Assembly: GCA_963741625.1 (NCBI GenBank)
Contig: CAVUIT010000012.1
Location: 620,001 to 684,000, forward strand
Source: CAWBBA01 sp963741625
GTDB lineage: Bacteria; Desulfobacterota; Desulfomonilia; Desulfomonilales; Desulfomonilaceae
Length of the DNA: 64,000 nt
Direction of reading: 5' to 3'
Under the pieces are notes generated by a model. The model was given only the letters and a program-made list of their open reading frames with translations. It was not told the DNA's origin and did no database searches. Below, in pieces: positions 54,567-63,807 of this stretch. Within the stretch, counting starts at the first letter, position 1. Every line of letters begins with the position of its first letter. A program made the position numbers and the translations under genes.

Positions 54567-56046
54567 GTGACGGCAACCCGAGAACCCCTGGAGAATGTGA
54601 GCCTCCGGAAGATTGCGGACATGGAACGTCAAGGGAAAACGAGACTGCTCATCGTTGACGACGAAGAAGACATGCTGCGCCTCCTGAAACGAAGCCTGTC
54701 AGCCGACTTGGATTGCGACGTCCAGACTGCACCCAACGCGTACCAGGCCATGGCGCTTCTGGAGGAGAGTCCCTTTGATGTGGTGCTCGCAGACATCCGC
54801 ATGCCCGGCATGGACGGGATGGAGTTTCTCGGCCGTATCAAGGAAGGGTTTCCCGGGCTCAGCGTGGTCATGATGACGGCCTTTGGCACCATAGACATCG
54901 CCGTCCAGGCGATTAAAGAGGGGGCATACGACTTCATTACCAAGCCGTTTGAGCACGACAAGCTGTTGCATTTGCTCGAAAAGGCTTTTGAGAGAAGCAG
55001 GCTTCTGCGGGAAAACCTACTGCTTCATCGGAGGATCGAGCAGCAGGAGAGCCTGGATGAAATCGTAGGGGTCAGCCCCAAGATGCAGAAGATCTTCGAC
55101 ACCATACGCCTTGTCAGCGCAGCCGACGTAACTATCCTGCTCACGGGCGAATCAGGCACCGGCAAGGACATGGCGGCCCGAGCCGTCCACAAGCTGAGCC
55201 ACAGGAGAAAAGGTCCTTTCGTCGCGGTGAACTGCCCGAATCTTCCGGAAAACATTCTGGAGAGTGAGCTGTTCGGTTATCGAAAGGGAGCCTTTACCCA
55301 TGCCACTCAGGATAAGAAGGGCTTGTTTTGGGAAGCTCGGGGTGGAACCATCTACCTTGATGAGATCGGTGATATTTCGGTCACCCTGCAAACCAAGCTC
55401 TTAAGGGTGCTGCAGGACAAGGAAATCAGACCTCTTGGTGACACGAGAAGCGTCAAAATTGACGTCCGAATTATTGCCTCCACGAATCAAGACCTCGGAG
55501 CAAAGATCAAGAACAACCTTTTTCGAGAAGATCTCTTCTATCGCCTCAATGTCATGTCCCTTCACATGCCTCCGCTCAGGGAAAGACCTGAAGACATTCC
55601 GGTGCTGATAGACCACTTCCTGGATCGCTTCAGCACCGAGTTCCATCGGGAGACCCGCACCATACCACCAGAAGTAATGAAGCGGCTCATGAACGCACCC
55701 GTGGCGCGGCAACGTGCGGGAACTGGAGAACGTGATCAGCCGGCTTGTACTCCTGTCCTCCGACACGGTGATTCGAGCAGAAGACCTGGGGCCGGATTTC
55801 GCAGATTCCGGGGATTGCTTGATGACACCTGAATTCAACAGTTTCCAATACAAGGATGCCAAAAGCCGAGTTCTGGAACGTTTTCACCAAGAGTATTTGA
55901 CTTCCTTGCTCACCCGCACGACCGGCAATGTGACAAAGGCCGCCAAAGAATGCGGCCTGGAGCGCCAAGCGCTGCAACAGGTCATGCGACGCTACGGAGT
56001 CAAGTCGAGGCACTTCCACTCCGAGGACGAACAGGAGACGAATTGA
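54567..56046 (+). CDS. NtrC-type sigma-54 response regulator, frameshifted
   Basis: The joined protein has about 493 residues from the GTG at 54567 (GGAG 6 bases upstream). The receiver has IVDDEEDM, VVLADIRMPGMDGMEFL and ITKPFEHD. The AAA+ domain has Walker A GESGTGKDMAA, Walker B GGTIYLDEIGDIS and PLRERPEDIP. A Fis-type helix-turn-helix (NVTKAAKECGLERQALQQVM) ends the protein. The sigma-54 contact loop reads GAFTHA rather than GAFTGA. A +1 shift at about 55698-55701 (CCCG) separates NAP from WRGNVRELEN. It probably activates the sigma-54 promoter at 56314. Confidence 0.9.
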
Positions 56047-56387
56047 GTAATTGTGCAAGTGCGAAGAATTGCAGGCTTTGAAAGCTATTTGTTTGGTGCA
56101 AAATAAATATTGCAGTGCACGTTTTTCACCACTTACTCATAACTGCCTAATATCGTGCTAACTAGTTGCTGAGCGAAGCGAAGCGACCTGATTTTTCATT
56201 GCACCCCAGGCCGCGAGATTAGCATCGCGGGGCGGCTCGCGGCTGCCCTCCTCCACGTGCATTCACTTGTATTTTCAATATGAAGCGGTTTCGGAGTCCC
56301 ATCCTTTCTTTTGTGGCACGCGTCTTGCGTCTATGCTCCGTTGAGTTGGCAACAACTGCTTGACTCTTTGCTCAGCGACGGAACAGC
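56047..56387. promoter_or_regulatory. Regulatory gap with two TGCAA/TTGCA dyads
   Basis: No gene was seen. Two related dyads lie 200-260 bases upstream of a sigma-54 promoter: TGCAAGTGCGAAGAATTGCA at 56054-56073 and TGCAAAATAAATATTGCA at 56097-56114. The spacers differ (10 and 8 bases), so these are candidate rather than certain binding sites for the NtrC-type protein just upstream. Confidence 0.5.
56314..56328 (+). promoter_or_regulatory. Sigma-54 promoter of the sulfur-related operon
   Basis: TGGCACGCGTCTTGC is an exact TGGCAC-N5-TTGC match, with GG at 56315-56316 and GC at 56327-56328 ten bases apart. It lies 60 bases before the receiver-like gene and directly after the sigma-54 activator gene. 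Confidence 0.88.
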
Positions 56388-56801
56388 GTGGCAACCATTC
56401 TCATTCTCGACGAAGAGGCTGATTCCTGCATGTTGCTCAAGCGGCTTCTTGAGCGCAACGCACACCAAGTGTGGGCGTTTGTGAACGCGAATGATGCTCT
56501 GGAATGCGCTGCGACAAAAAGTTTGGACCTAGCGCTCGTGAACCTGGCCTCGAGGCACGACACCGGCTTGGCGGTCCCCGCCGCGCTGAAGAGAGCCCAC
56601 CCCGGTCTCAAAGTCATGGTCATCGCAGACTATGTGGCCGAGGAAGGGACCCAGGCCATGTCGGCGGACGGCTTCCTTGTGAAGCCTGTCGACATCGACG
56701 AAGTGGAAAGGAAGGTCCGAGAGCTTCTGCAAAACCGCTCCCCCGATTTGGGTTCGAATGCTATCGAAAACCGCAGTGTAACAGGATCGTTCAATAAATA
56801 A
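56388..56801 (+). CDS. Receiver-like protein lacking the phospho-Asp
   Basis: This 137-residue protein from a GTG start has a CheY fold: LILDEEADS (acidic pair), helix and strand pattern, and a C-terminal DGFLVKPVDIDEVERKV (Lys and Pro). The strand-3 position that normally reads D in L-x-D-L-x-M-P is L-V-N-L-A-S-R, so the acceptor Asp is replaced by Asn. It cannot be phosphorylated in the usual way. It is the first gene behind the sigma-54 promoter and precedes a TauE permease by 11 bases. Confidence 0.82.
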   Translation: MATILILDEEADSCMLLKRLLERNAHQVWAFVNANDALECAATKSLDLALVNLASRHDTGLAVPAALKRAHPGLKVMVIADYVAEEGTQAMSADGFLVKPVDIDEVERKVRELLQNRSPDLGSNAIENRSVTGSFNK

Positions 56802-56812
56802 GGAGGCTTTGT

Positions 56813-57979
56813 ATGACAAGAAAGAGTTGGATCGTGATAAGTCTGGTTGTTGCCGCGGCCATTGCTGCAACGCTTGTTACGGCATTTCCGGCCGAAGCGG
56901 GCAAGCTGGAGGATGCCATTGCAAAGACCCCGCAGGGAGTTGGCAAGGGGATGATCGATCCCAAGGCTGCGCCGGGTTTCATGGGAGTACCGGGTGCGCC
57001 CAGTCCCTTCTGGCTCTACGGTATATTTTGGGGAATCTGGGTTGGATGGATCTTCTCCACGGTGGGAGCGTTCGGCGGCATTATGGCGGGTGTGGGTCAC
57101 ATAACCGTGTTCGGACTCGCTGACTATGGCAGATCGTTCAAGGATACGAGCCCTGTACTCAACAAGTTGCTGACCGACTCTATCCGTACGAGCAATCAGT
57201 ATCTTGTGGGTCTGTCCGCCTTTATATCCTCTCTAACCTACTATCGAATGGGACGACTCGTCCTGCCGCTGGGCCTCTGTTTGGCAGGCGGAGGAATCGC
57301 CGGGGCCTATCTCATCCCGGTTCTGACAGCGGGCAAGATCAACCTCAGCCAATACATAGGGTTTTTCGGAATGATCGTGCTGGTGATTGGCTGCTTCCTC
57401 TTCTATGAGACGACGGAGAGGGGACAGAGAAGCAAGAAAGCAGCAAAAGCGGCCGCGGCTGCATTCGAGAGCGAGCACATCAAGAGGGCGGCAGGTGAGG
57501 TTACGGCGCATGGTGCGGCCGGTGTGCAAGTTACGCACTGGGGAGCTTCCAAAATCTCCTTCACCTTCTATGGCGTGGAATTCTCGTTTGCCCCCATTTG
57601 GCCTATCGTCGGTGGGTTCGTCATAGCTGCAATCTCCGCGTTCATAGGTGTGGGTGGCGGTTTTCTGTACGTTCCGTTTCTGACGTCCATCGCCGGCTTG
57701 CCGATGTACGTGGTTGCGGGCACATCGGCTATGGCGGTGTTCGTCAGCATGATCACCTCGATCTTCACCTTCATGTTCATCAAAGGGACGCCCATAGACT
57801 TTCTCTTCATAGGGGTTGAGCTGGTGGGCATCTTCCTCGGCTCTATCCTAGGGCCGTATACGTCCAAATACATTCCGGATATTTGGCTCAAAAGGCTCTT
57901 CGTGGTCCTGGCGATTTATGTGGGAGTGGGCTACACTACTAAGGGTTTTCTGGGCTACTCGATCTTCCCTGGAATGTAG
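56813..57979 (+). CDS. TauE/SafE-family permease (long form)
   Basis: This 388-residue membrane protein has a signal-like first segment and a leading region (about 30-65, APGFMGVPGAPSPFW). About eight helices follow, with two Gly-rich half-sites (STVGAFGGIMAGVGHITVFG, and AFIGVGGGFLYVPFLTSIAG). A cytoplasmic linker of about 60 residues rich in Lys/Ala/Glu joins the halves. Family members export sulfite or organosulfonates. It is co-directional with the Mo/FeS sulfur-type oxidoreductase, which suggests handling of sulfite, thiosulfate or polysulfide. Confidence 0.9.
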   Translation: MTRKSWIVISLVVAAAIAATLVTAFPAEAGKLEDAIAKTPQGVGKGMIDPKAAPGFMGVPGAPSPFWLYGIFWGIWVGWIFSTVGAFGGIMAGVGHITVFGLADYGRSFKDTSPVLNKLLTDSIRTSNQYLVGLSAFISSLTYYRMGRLVLPLGLCLAGGGIAGAYLIPVLTAGKINLSQYIGFFGMIVLVIGCFLFYETTERGQRSKKAAKAAAAAFESEHIKRAAGEVTAHGAAGVQVTHWGASKISFTFYGVEFSFAPIWPIVGGFVIAAISAFIGVGGGFLYVPFLTSIAGLPMYVVAGTSAMAVFVSMITSIFTFMFIKGTPIDFLFIGVELVGIFLGSILGPYTSKYIPDIWLKRLFVVLAIYVGVGYTTKGFLGYSIFPGM

Positions 57980-58016
57980 GAGACCGCGTCAGTCAGGATC
58001 ACTGGCAACAGCAACC

Positions 58017-58038
58017 GGGGCCGGCGTGGACCGGCCCC
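58017..58038. terminator. GC-rich hairpin between TauE and the next gene
   Basis: GGGGCCGG (58017-58024) pairs with CCGGCCCC (58031-58038) around a six-base loop, followed by ATCGCAGTTTTA. It could be an attenuator or an mRNA-stabilising hairpin, 25 bases before the following start. Confidence 0.5.
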
Positions 58039-58063
58039 ATCGCAGTTTTATCGGCAGTACCTC

Positions 58064-58666
58064 ATGGAAATGCACCCTCTTTGGATGCTCGTTGATCCGT
58101 TCATAATCTGGTTCTATCGCCTGACGGGATACGCTCTTGTGGATTTTCTGCTGGGGACTTTTGTCCTCGCGTGGATTGCCCTTCTGATTGGGGAGCTTAC
58201 GATTTCGGCTGTTTTCCTGGTATGCAGGCAACGGATTGACGCGACCACGCACGAAGCGCGGCGGTACCAAGATCTGTCTATGGAGGCGCTTTCCGCTGGC
58301 GACAAACAAGCCTATCAAGCGGCCAACAAGATGGCTAATGACGCGTTCGGCAAGTCCTTTTTCATGCAGATAGCTCTCTCCGCCGCTCGCCTGTGGCCGG
58401 TGTTCTTGGCTGTTGCGTGGATGGGTCACCGTTTTGCCGAGGTGGAGTTCCCGCTGCTGTTTTCAGATTATTCCATTGGCTTCGTGGGAGTGTTCATCCC
58501 GTTGTACGCTGCGGCGTGCCTTATATTCAAAAGGATCAAGTACAAGCTGCCGTACTTTCGGCGCATCAAAACCATCTTGGACGGTTACGACAAGCCTGAA
58601 ACGCAGAAGGAGCAGTTTGGCGAAGATTGTTCCGGTAACACCGGGGACGGACTTCGACGAGCGTGA
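58064..58666 (+). CDS. Membrane protein of unknown function
   Basis: This 200-residue protein has about four membrane helices (roughly 22-48, 104-120, 133-150 and 152-168). A cytoplasmic loop with a charged helix pair (RYQDLSMEALSAGDKQAYQA, then ANKMANDAFGKSFF) separates helix 1 from the rest. The layout, with a short charged helix loop before F-x-M-Q/F-F helices, faintly resembles DUF106/EMC3-like (Oxa1 superfamily) proteins. That is only an impression. The C-terminus is hydrophilic. It lies between a TauE permease and the molybdoenzyme. Confidence 0.6.
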   Translation: MEMHPLWMLVDPFIIWFYRLTGYALVDFLLGTFVLAWIALLIGELTISAVFLVCRQRIDATTHEARRYQDLSMEALSAGDKQAYQAANKMANDAFGKSFFMQIALSAARLWPVFLAVAWMGHRFAEVEFPLLFSDYSIGFVGVFIPLYAAACLIFKRIKYKLPYFRRIKTILDGYDKPETQKEQFGEDCSGNTGDGLRRA

Positions 58667-58816
58667 ATCGTAGGTTGTCCCTCACTTTCCAGGAGGGTAC
58701 GCAGCCAACGTGACCACGAAAAAGTTAATGCCAAACCGAGACAAACATCGGTGACTTTCGGGCGAAGACCTTGAGAAGAATCCCTGAAATACGCGATTGA
58801 CCGAGAGGAAATTCAG

Positions 58817-60917
58817 ATGTCGGAAACTATAAAGAAATCAGTATACAGCGTCTGCACCATGTGCACAGTCCGCTGCCCCATAGAGGTAGAGGTGGAAGAC
58901 GGTGCAGTCAAGCACATCTGGGGCAACCCGCACCTCCTGGGCGGGCGCTACCTCTGCCCGCGAGGAGCCGCGGGAAAGGTGTTCGAGAACGATACCGAGC
59001 GGCTGCAGTACCCCATGATCAGAGATGGCGAACGGGGATCGGGCAGGTGGCGGAAAGCCTCCTGGGATGAGGCCCTCGATTATGTGGCGGACAATTTGAA
59101 GAAAGTCATCGACACGTACGGGCCGGAGAGCGTCGTCTTGGGGGATCGTGGTGGGCCTTTCACAGACATGCAGAAGGCATTTATTAAGGCGCTCGGGTCG
59201 CCCAATTATTTCAATCACCACGGCGCGTGTTCCAACAGTGTCCACAACGCCCATAACGCCATGACCGGCCAACGGCGGAACACGGTGGCCTATGACTGGA
59301 AGAACTGCAACTACTGCATCCTCTACGGAAGAAACATCCTGGAATCCATCGGAACCAAGGAAGCCAAGGACTTTATCGATGCCTTGGAGCGAGGAATGCG
59401 CTTCACCCACATCGATGTGCGCTGGAACTACACGGCAGCCAAGGCCAACAGGTTCCTCATGTTGAAACCCGGATCCGATTACGCACTAAACTTGGGCCTC
59501 ATCAATGTCATCATCAAAGAGCAGCTTTACGACCTCCAATTCGTCGAACGGTGGGTCACCGGCATGAAGGAACTCATCACTTTCATTGAACCGTACACCC
59601 CTGAATGGGCAGAGAAAGAGACGGGCATTCCGGCAAAAGAGGTCATCGCCATTGCGCATGAACTGGCTGCAGCAAAGCCCTCGTTCATCCTATATCAGGG
59701 CTGGATGACGGCCTGGACCGAGAATGACTATTACTTCAGGCGATCCATCTACATCCTCTACGCACTCCTGGGTGCTTACGAAGCCAAGGGAGGGCTCCTC
59801 TTCAACAAGAATGAGGTTGATGCCGGGTTCAAACCCGTGAAGAAGCTCGTGGACGGTCCTCCCAAGGTTGATAAGAAGAGATTTGACGGTGTCGGCTGGA
59901 AATACAAGCATCTGTCGGCTGACTACGGGCTGGCGCAGATGTTGCCGTACGCGATTCTCAATGAAGATCCCTATCCGGTCAAAGCATTCATCAACTATCG
60001 TTTTGACCCGTTATCAGCTTTCCCTGATCCTGAGGCATACAAACAGGGGCTCATGAAGCTGGATCTCCTCGTCTCGATTGACGTCAACTACAGCCACACC
60101 GGTTGGGTCTCCGATGTGATCCTCCCCGAGGCCACTTACCTGGAACGCACCGATCCGCTCATCGTAAAAGGCGGCCCTAAACCTGCCCTGTGGATGAGGC
60201 GGCAAGCTGTGGAGCCCAAGTATGATGCCAAGCCCAAGTGGTGGATCTTCAAGCAGCTCGCAGAGCGGCTTGGAATTGGCAAGTACTTTCCCTTACGACA
60301 CGATCGAGGAACTAGTCGAATGGCAGCTCAAGGATACCGGTTTCAGGCTGTCGGACTTTGATGCCAAGGGGTACATCGAGCTGTCCAAGGATCAAATCGT
60401 GTGGGATCGCAAGAAGGGGCTCAAATTCAAAACTCCTTCCAAGAAGATAGAGCTGGTCTCAAGCATGCTTGAGGATAACGGCCTCCCGTCTTTTCCCGCG
60501 TACGAGCCTCCCAAAAGCCCACCCGAAGGGCATTACCGACTGCTGACCGGAAAGGTGGCGATTCATACTCAGGGGACCTCAATCAACAATACACTCTTGA
60601 ACGAGCTCCAGCCTGAGAACACTCTGTGGATCAACACGCAAGAAGCTAGAAAGCTCGGGATCAAGACCGGGGATGAGGTGGAAGTCGCTTCTAACACCTC
60701 GGTTCAGAAGGTGAAAGCTTCGGTCACCGATTTCATTCATCCGGAAGCAGTTTATACGCTCCACGGATTCGGACGTGAGATTCCTTTTCAGACCAGGGCG
60801 TACAAGAAGGGCATGAGAGATAATACCCTCATGGGCGGTCTGCTGACCGTTGCCATCGGTGGGAACTGTCCCATCACTGATTGTTTCGTCAAAGTCCGGA
60901 AGGCTTCCCAGTCGTAG
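58817..60917 (+). CDS. Molybdopterin oxidoreductase, polysulfide/thiosulfate-reductase-like catalytic subunit, frameshifted
   Basis: The joined protein has about 700 residues. The N-terminal [4Fe-4S] motif is VCTMCTVRCPIEV with a fourth Cys in LCPRGAAGK. HGACSNSVHNAHNAM supplies a Cys as the likely Mo ligand, as in PsrA/PhsA. Further cofactor-binding stretches include MLKPGSDYALNLG and ILPEATYLERTDP. The C-terminal domain ends IGGNCPITDCFVKV. No Tat signal is seen, so it may be cytoplasmic. A +1 shift at 60291-60293 (an extra T in CCCTTAC) separates GIGKYFP from YDTIEELVEW. Its FeS partner follows 21 bases later; the substrate cannot be decided from sequence alone. Confidence 0.86.
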
Positions 60918-60938
60918 AAGTAAAGTGAGGAGTTTAGC

Positions 60939-61451
60939 ATGAGTGATTACTATATATACCAGGATCAGAGGCGGTGTATTGGATGTCGTGCGTGCGAAAT
61001 CCATTGCAAGACAGAAAACGATGTCCCTGTTGGGCCGAGCTTCTGCAAGATCATCAATGTCGGACCCACCGTCCGGGCTGGTGTGCCGCGAATAAACTTT
61101 ATCTTCATGCCTTGTTTCCATTGTGAAAAACCATGGTGCGTTTCGGCTTGTCCCACAGGAGCCATGCAGAAACGCCCCAAGGACGGCATCGTGTTTGTGG
61201 AGCCGGATCTTTGCATTGGCTGTAAGGCATGTATCACCGCCTGCCCATGGGGGACCCCCCAGTGGAATCCCGAAACCGGGAAGGCCTTCAAGTGCCATTA
61301 CTGCAAAGATAGAGTGGACCAGGGACTGGAGCCTGCCTGCGTAACGGGATGCACTACCGACGCTCTCAAATGGGTTGCTCCTTCGGAATCGACCCGATTG
61401 CGGCGTGAACAATTCGCGAAGGCGGTGGTTCAGGACTGGCCTATTCCGTGA
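60939..61451 (+). CDS. Four-cluster ferredoxin-type subunit (PsrB/DmsB-like)
   Basis: This 170-residue protein has four 4Fe-4S cluster motifs: CIGCRACEIHC, CFHCEKPWCVSACP, CIGCKACITACP and CHYCKDRVDQGLEPACVTGC. That order and length match the electron-transfer subunit of DMSO/polysulfide/thiosulfate reductases. It would wire the molybdoenzyme just upstream to a donor. No PsrC/NrfD-type membrane anchor follows in the window. Confidence 0.95.
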   Translation: MSDYYIYQDQRRCIGCRACEIHCKTENDVPVGPSFCKIINVGPTVRAGVPRINFIFMPCFHCEKPWCVSACPTGAMQKRPKDGIVFVEPDLCIGCKACITACPWGTPQWNPETGKAFKCHYCKDRVDQGLEPACVTGCTTDALKWVAPSESTRLRREQFAKAVVQDWPIP

Positions 61452-61659
61452 TGGTAGTCCCGGTGAGGGACCCGTACTGCCAGGTCAGACCCGCTATGGC
61501 GTCCACCGACAGCGCATGAATTAGAGATTCTTCATTCCGAAGACGCACAGTGGTGACGCACGTGTAGCGCACTAATATTGTGAGAAACCCGGTGCTATGC
61601 CCGGCTGTCTTATGCTTGAGTCTGGCAATCTCCGCTTATTTCCGATCGAGGAGAAATGA

Positions 61660-63616
61660 ATGCCCACTAACCCGATGTTTGCCCCGGGCGCTGGCGCGGA
61701 CAAAAGCCGCATCGTATATGCCGAGGAGGACGGGCTTAAACACGAAACGTCGGCTCCCTGCCAGTTGAATTGTCCGGCCGGCATAGATGTGCCGTCGTAC
61801 ATAGCACTCATTGGCTTGGGACGATACGATGAAGCGATAGAAATTATACGGCAGGACAATCCATTCCCGTGGGTCTGTGGTCTGGTCTGTACCAACCCAT
61901 GCGAATCCTGGTGTCAGCGTCGCTACCTGGACAAAGCCATCTGCATCAAGGACCTCAAGGGCCTTGCGGCTAGAATGGTCATGGACAAGGGCCGCGGGTA
62001 CACGATCCCGAAGCCGAAGAACCGCTATTCAGAGAAAGTCGCAGTGATCGGGTCAGGACCCGCGGGGATGACGGCAGCCTACTTTTTGGCATGGGAAGGG
62101 TATCCTGTTACTGTCTTCGAGGCCATGCCTGAGCCTGGCGGTCTCATGATCGCAGGCATTCCCGAGTTTCGCCTGCCACGGCACGTGGTGCGAAGGGAAA
62201 TCGAAGCGATCAAAGAGATGGGAGTTGAGGTAGTCGTCAATACCACTGTGGGAAAGGAAATCAGCCTGGATGATTTGAGGAAGGACGGATACAAGGCTTT
62301 CTTTCTTGGAATCGGCGCATGGGAAGGCCATAAACTGGGCATCGAAGGGGAGGATCAGTATCCTCAAGTCCTGAGCGCTCTGGATTTTCTCAGGGACGTT
62401 TCGTTGGGTAGAAAAATCAAACCTGCCAACAGCGTGGCCATTGTGGGAGGCGGAAATGCAGCAATTGACGCAGCCCGCACATGTATCCGTCTGGGATCGC
62501 AATCCGTGAGTATCGTGTATCGTCGCACTCGATCCGAGATGCCGGCGCACTTCGAAGAAATCATCCAGATGGCCGAAGAGGGGATCCACGTCCATCAGTT
62601 GACGGTTCCCGTGAAGATTATTGGCAGTCACGGCAAGATCGATTTCCTCGAATGTGTCATGGCTAGCCTGGGAGAGCCCGATGAGAGCGGCCGGCGTCGC
62701 CCAATCCCCGTTCCTGACTCAAACTACAAGATGCCGGTGGGAGCTGTCATCGCTGCTATTGGGCAGAAGCCGGCCGTGAGGAATTTCTCAGGCATTGGAG
62801 AGCTGGAATTGACCAAGCGACAGACGATTAACGTCCACGCCCAATAAGTCCCGGACTAGTCTTTCAGACGTGTATGCTGCCGGAGACGCCGTGACCGGAC
62901 CTGCTACGGTGGTTCAGGCTATCGGAGGCGGCAAGCGCGCTGCACGAGCGATTCACCAATTTCTTAGAGGGCAGGCGTTCGAGTCGGTTGGATCTCCGAG
63001 GCCCCGAGCAATGGTGGTGCCTATTGAGATGAACTATCACGAGAAGTCCTTCATTCAAAGGCAGGAGATCCCGCTCATTGACCTGGAAAGGAGAATGCAC
63101 ACCTTTGATCAGGTCGAGCTCGGACTCGATGAAATTGCTGCCGTGCAGGAATCCAAGAGGTGCATGCGTTGTGACATTTGCGAACGGTGTGGCAAGTGCG
63201 TAGAGGTGTGCCGGGACCGCCTGGGCGCTTCCGCGATCCGGTTCCACCACTACGGTGAGAGCTCACTCATTCTCAAAGATTACGTGCACGGACTGCCGCG
63301 ATGCATAGGCTGCGGCTCATGCGTCACGATCTGCCCGACCGGCGCGCTCCAAATGGAAGACCGCGGTGACGAGCGAGTGATCCTTATGTCGGGAACGGTC
63401 ATTAATCGTATCAAATTGGAGAAGTGTGAAGGCTGCGGAATCTCTTACGTTCCCAAAATCTTCATTAAGCACGTGGCCAAATTGATCGATGCGCCGGAAG
63501 AAGCCTTTGAACGAAAGCTCTGTCCGCAGTGCAAGCGGATCGAGTTTGCTTCGCGTATGGCTGGAGCCAAGCCGGATTTCAGTCGGGTCCAACAATCTCA
63601 GGAATCTGTGTACTGA
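61660..63616 (+). CDS. GltD-like FAD/NAD(P) oxidoreductase with ferredoxin domains, frameshifted
   Basis: The joined protein has about 651 residues. The N-terminal GltD-type FeS region has CQLNCPAGIDVPSY and CGLVCTNPCESWCQR. FAD and NAD sites follow (GSGPAGMTAAYFL and VGGGNAAIDAARTCIRLG), then YAAGDAVTGPATVV. The C-terminal part has CMRCDICERCGKCVEVC, CIGCGSCVTICPTGA and a C-x2-C pair (CEGCGIS, LCPQCK). GltB is not nearby, so this is probably an NAD(P)H:ferredoxin-type electron-transfer protein for the adjoining FeS/Mo enzyme. A +1 shift at 62841-62843 (an extra C before AATAAG) creates a false stop at 62847. Confidence 0.86.
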
Positions 63617-63671
63617 ACCCCCGACACGGGTGCGGGGTCAAAGCGAGAGAACCCAGTACAATGGAGAATTG

Positions 63672-63696
63672 CACTGGCCCGGTGACCGGGCCAGTG
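63672..63696. terminator. Strong palindromic hairpin
   Basis: CACTGGCCCGGT (63672-63683) and ACCGGGCCAGTG (63685-63696) are perfect reverse complements around one base. A second hairpin, GAACCGCATC with GATGCGGTTC (63742-63751 and 63771-63780), follows. Both lie after the GltD-like gene. Termination is plausible, though neither has a T-run. Confidence 0.55.
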
Positions 63697-63807
63697 GCAC
63701 CCAGCACGCGTGGGATGTGGTGAAGCCTGCGTTTCGCGGGGGAACCGCATCGCTCGCGAAAGATGCGAAAGATGCGGTTCGCTTCGCTCACCATATCCTA
63801 CTGGCTG

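Noticed and set aside
60579..61412. 277-residue minus-strand open frame
   Set aside because: It is antisense to the Mo-enzyme C-terminus and the four-cluster FeS subunit.
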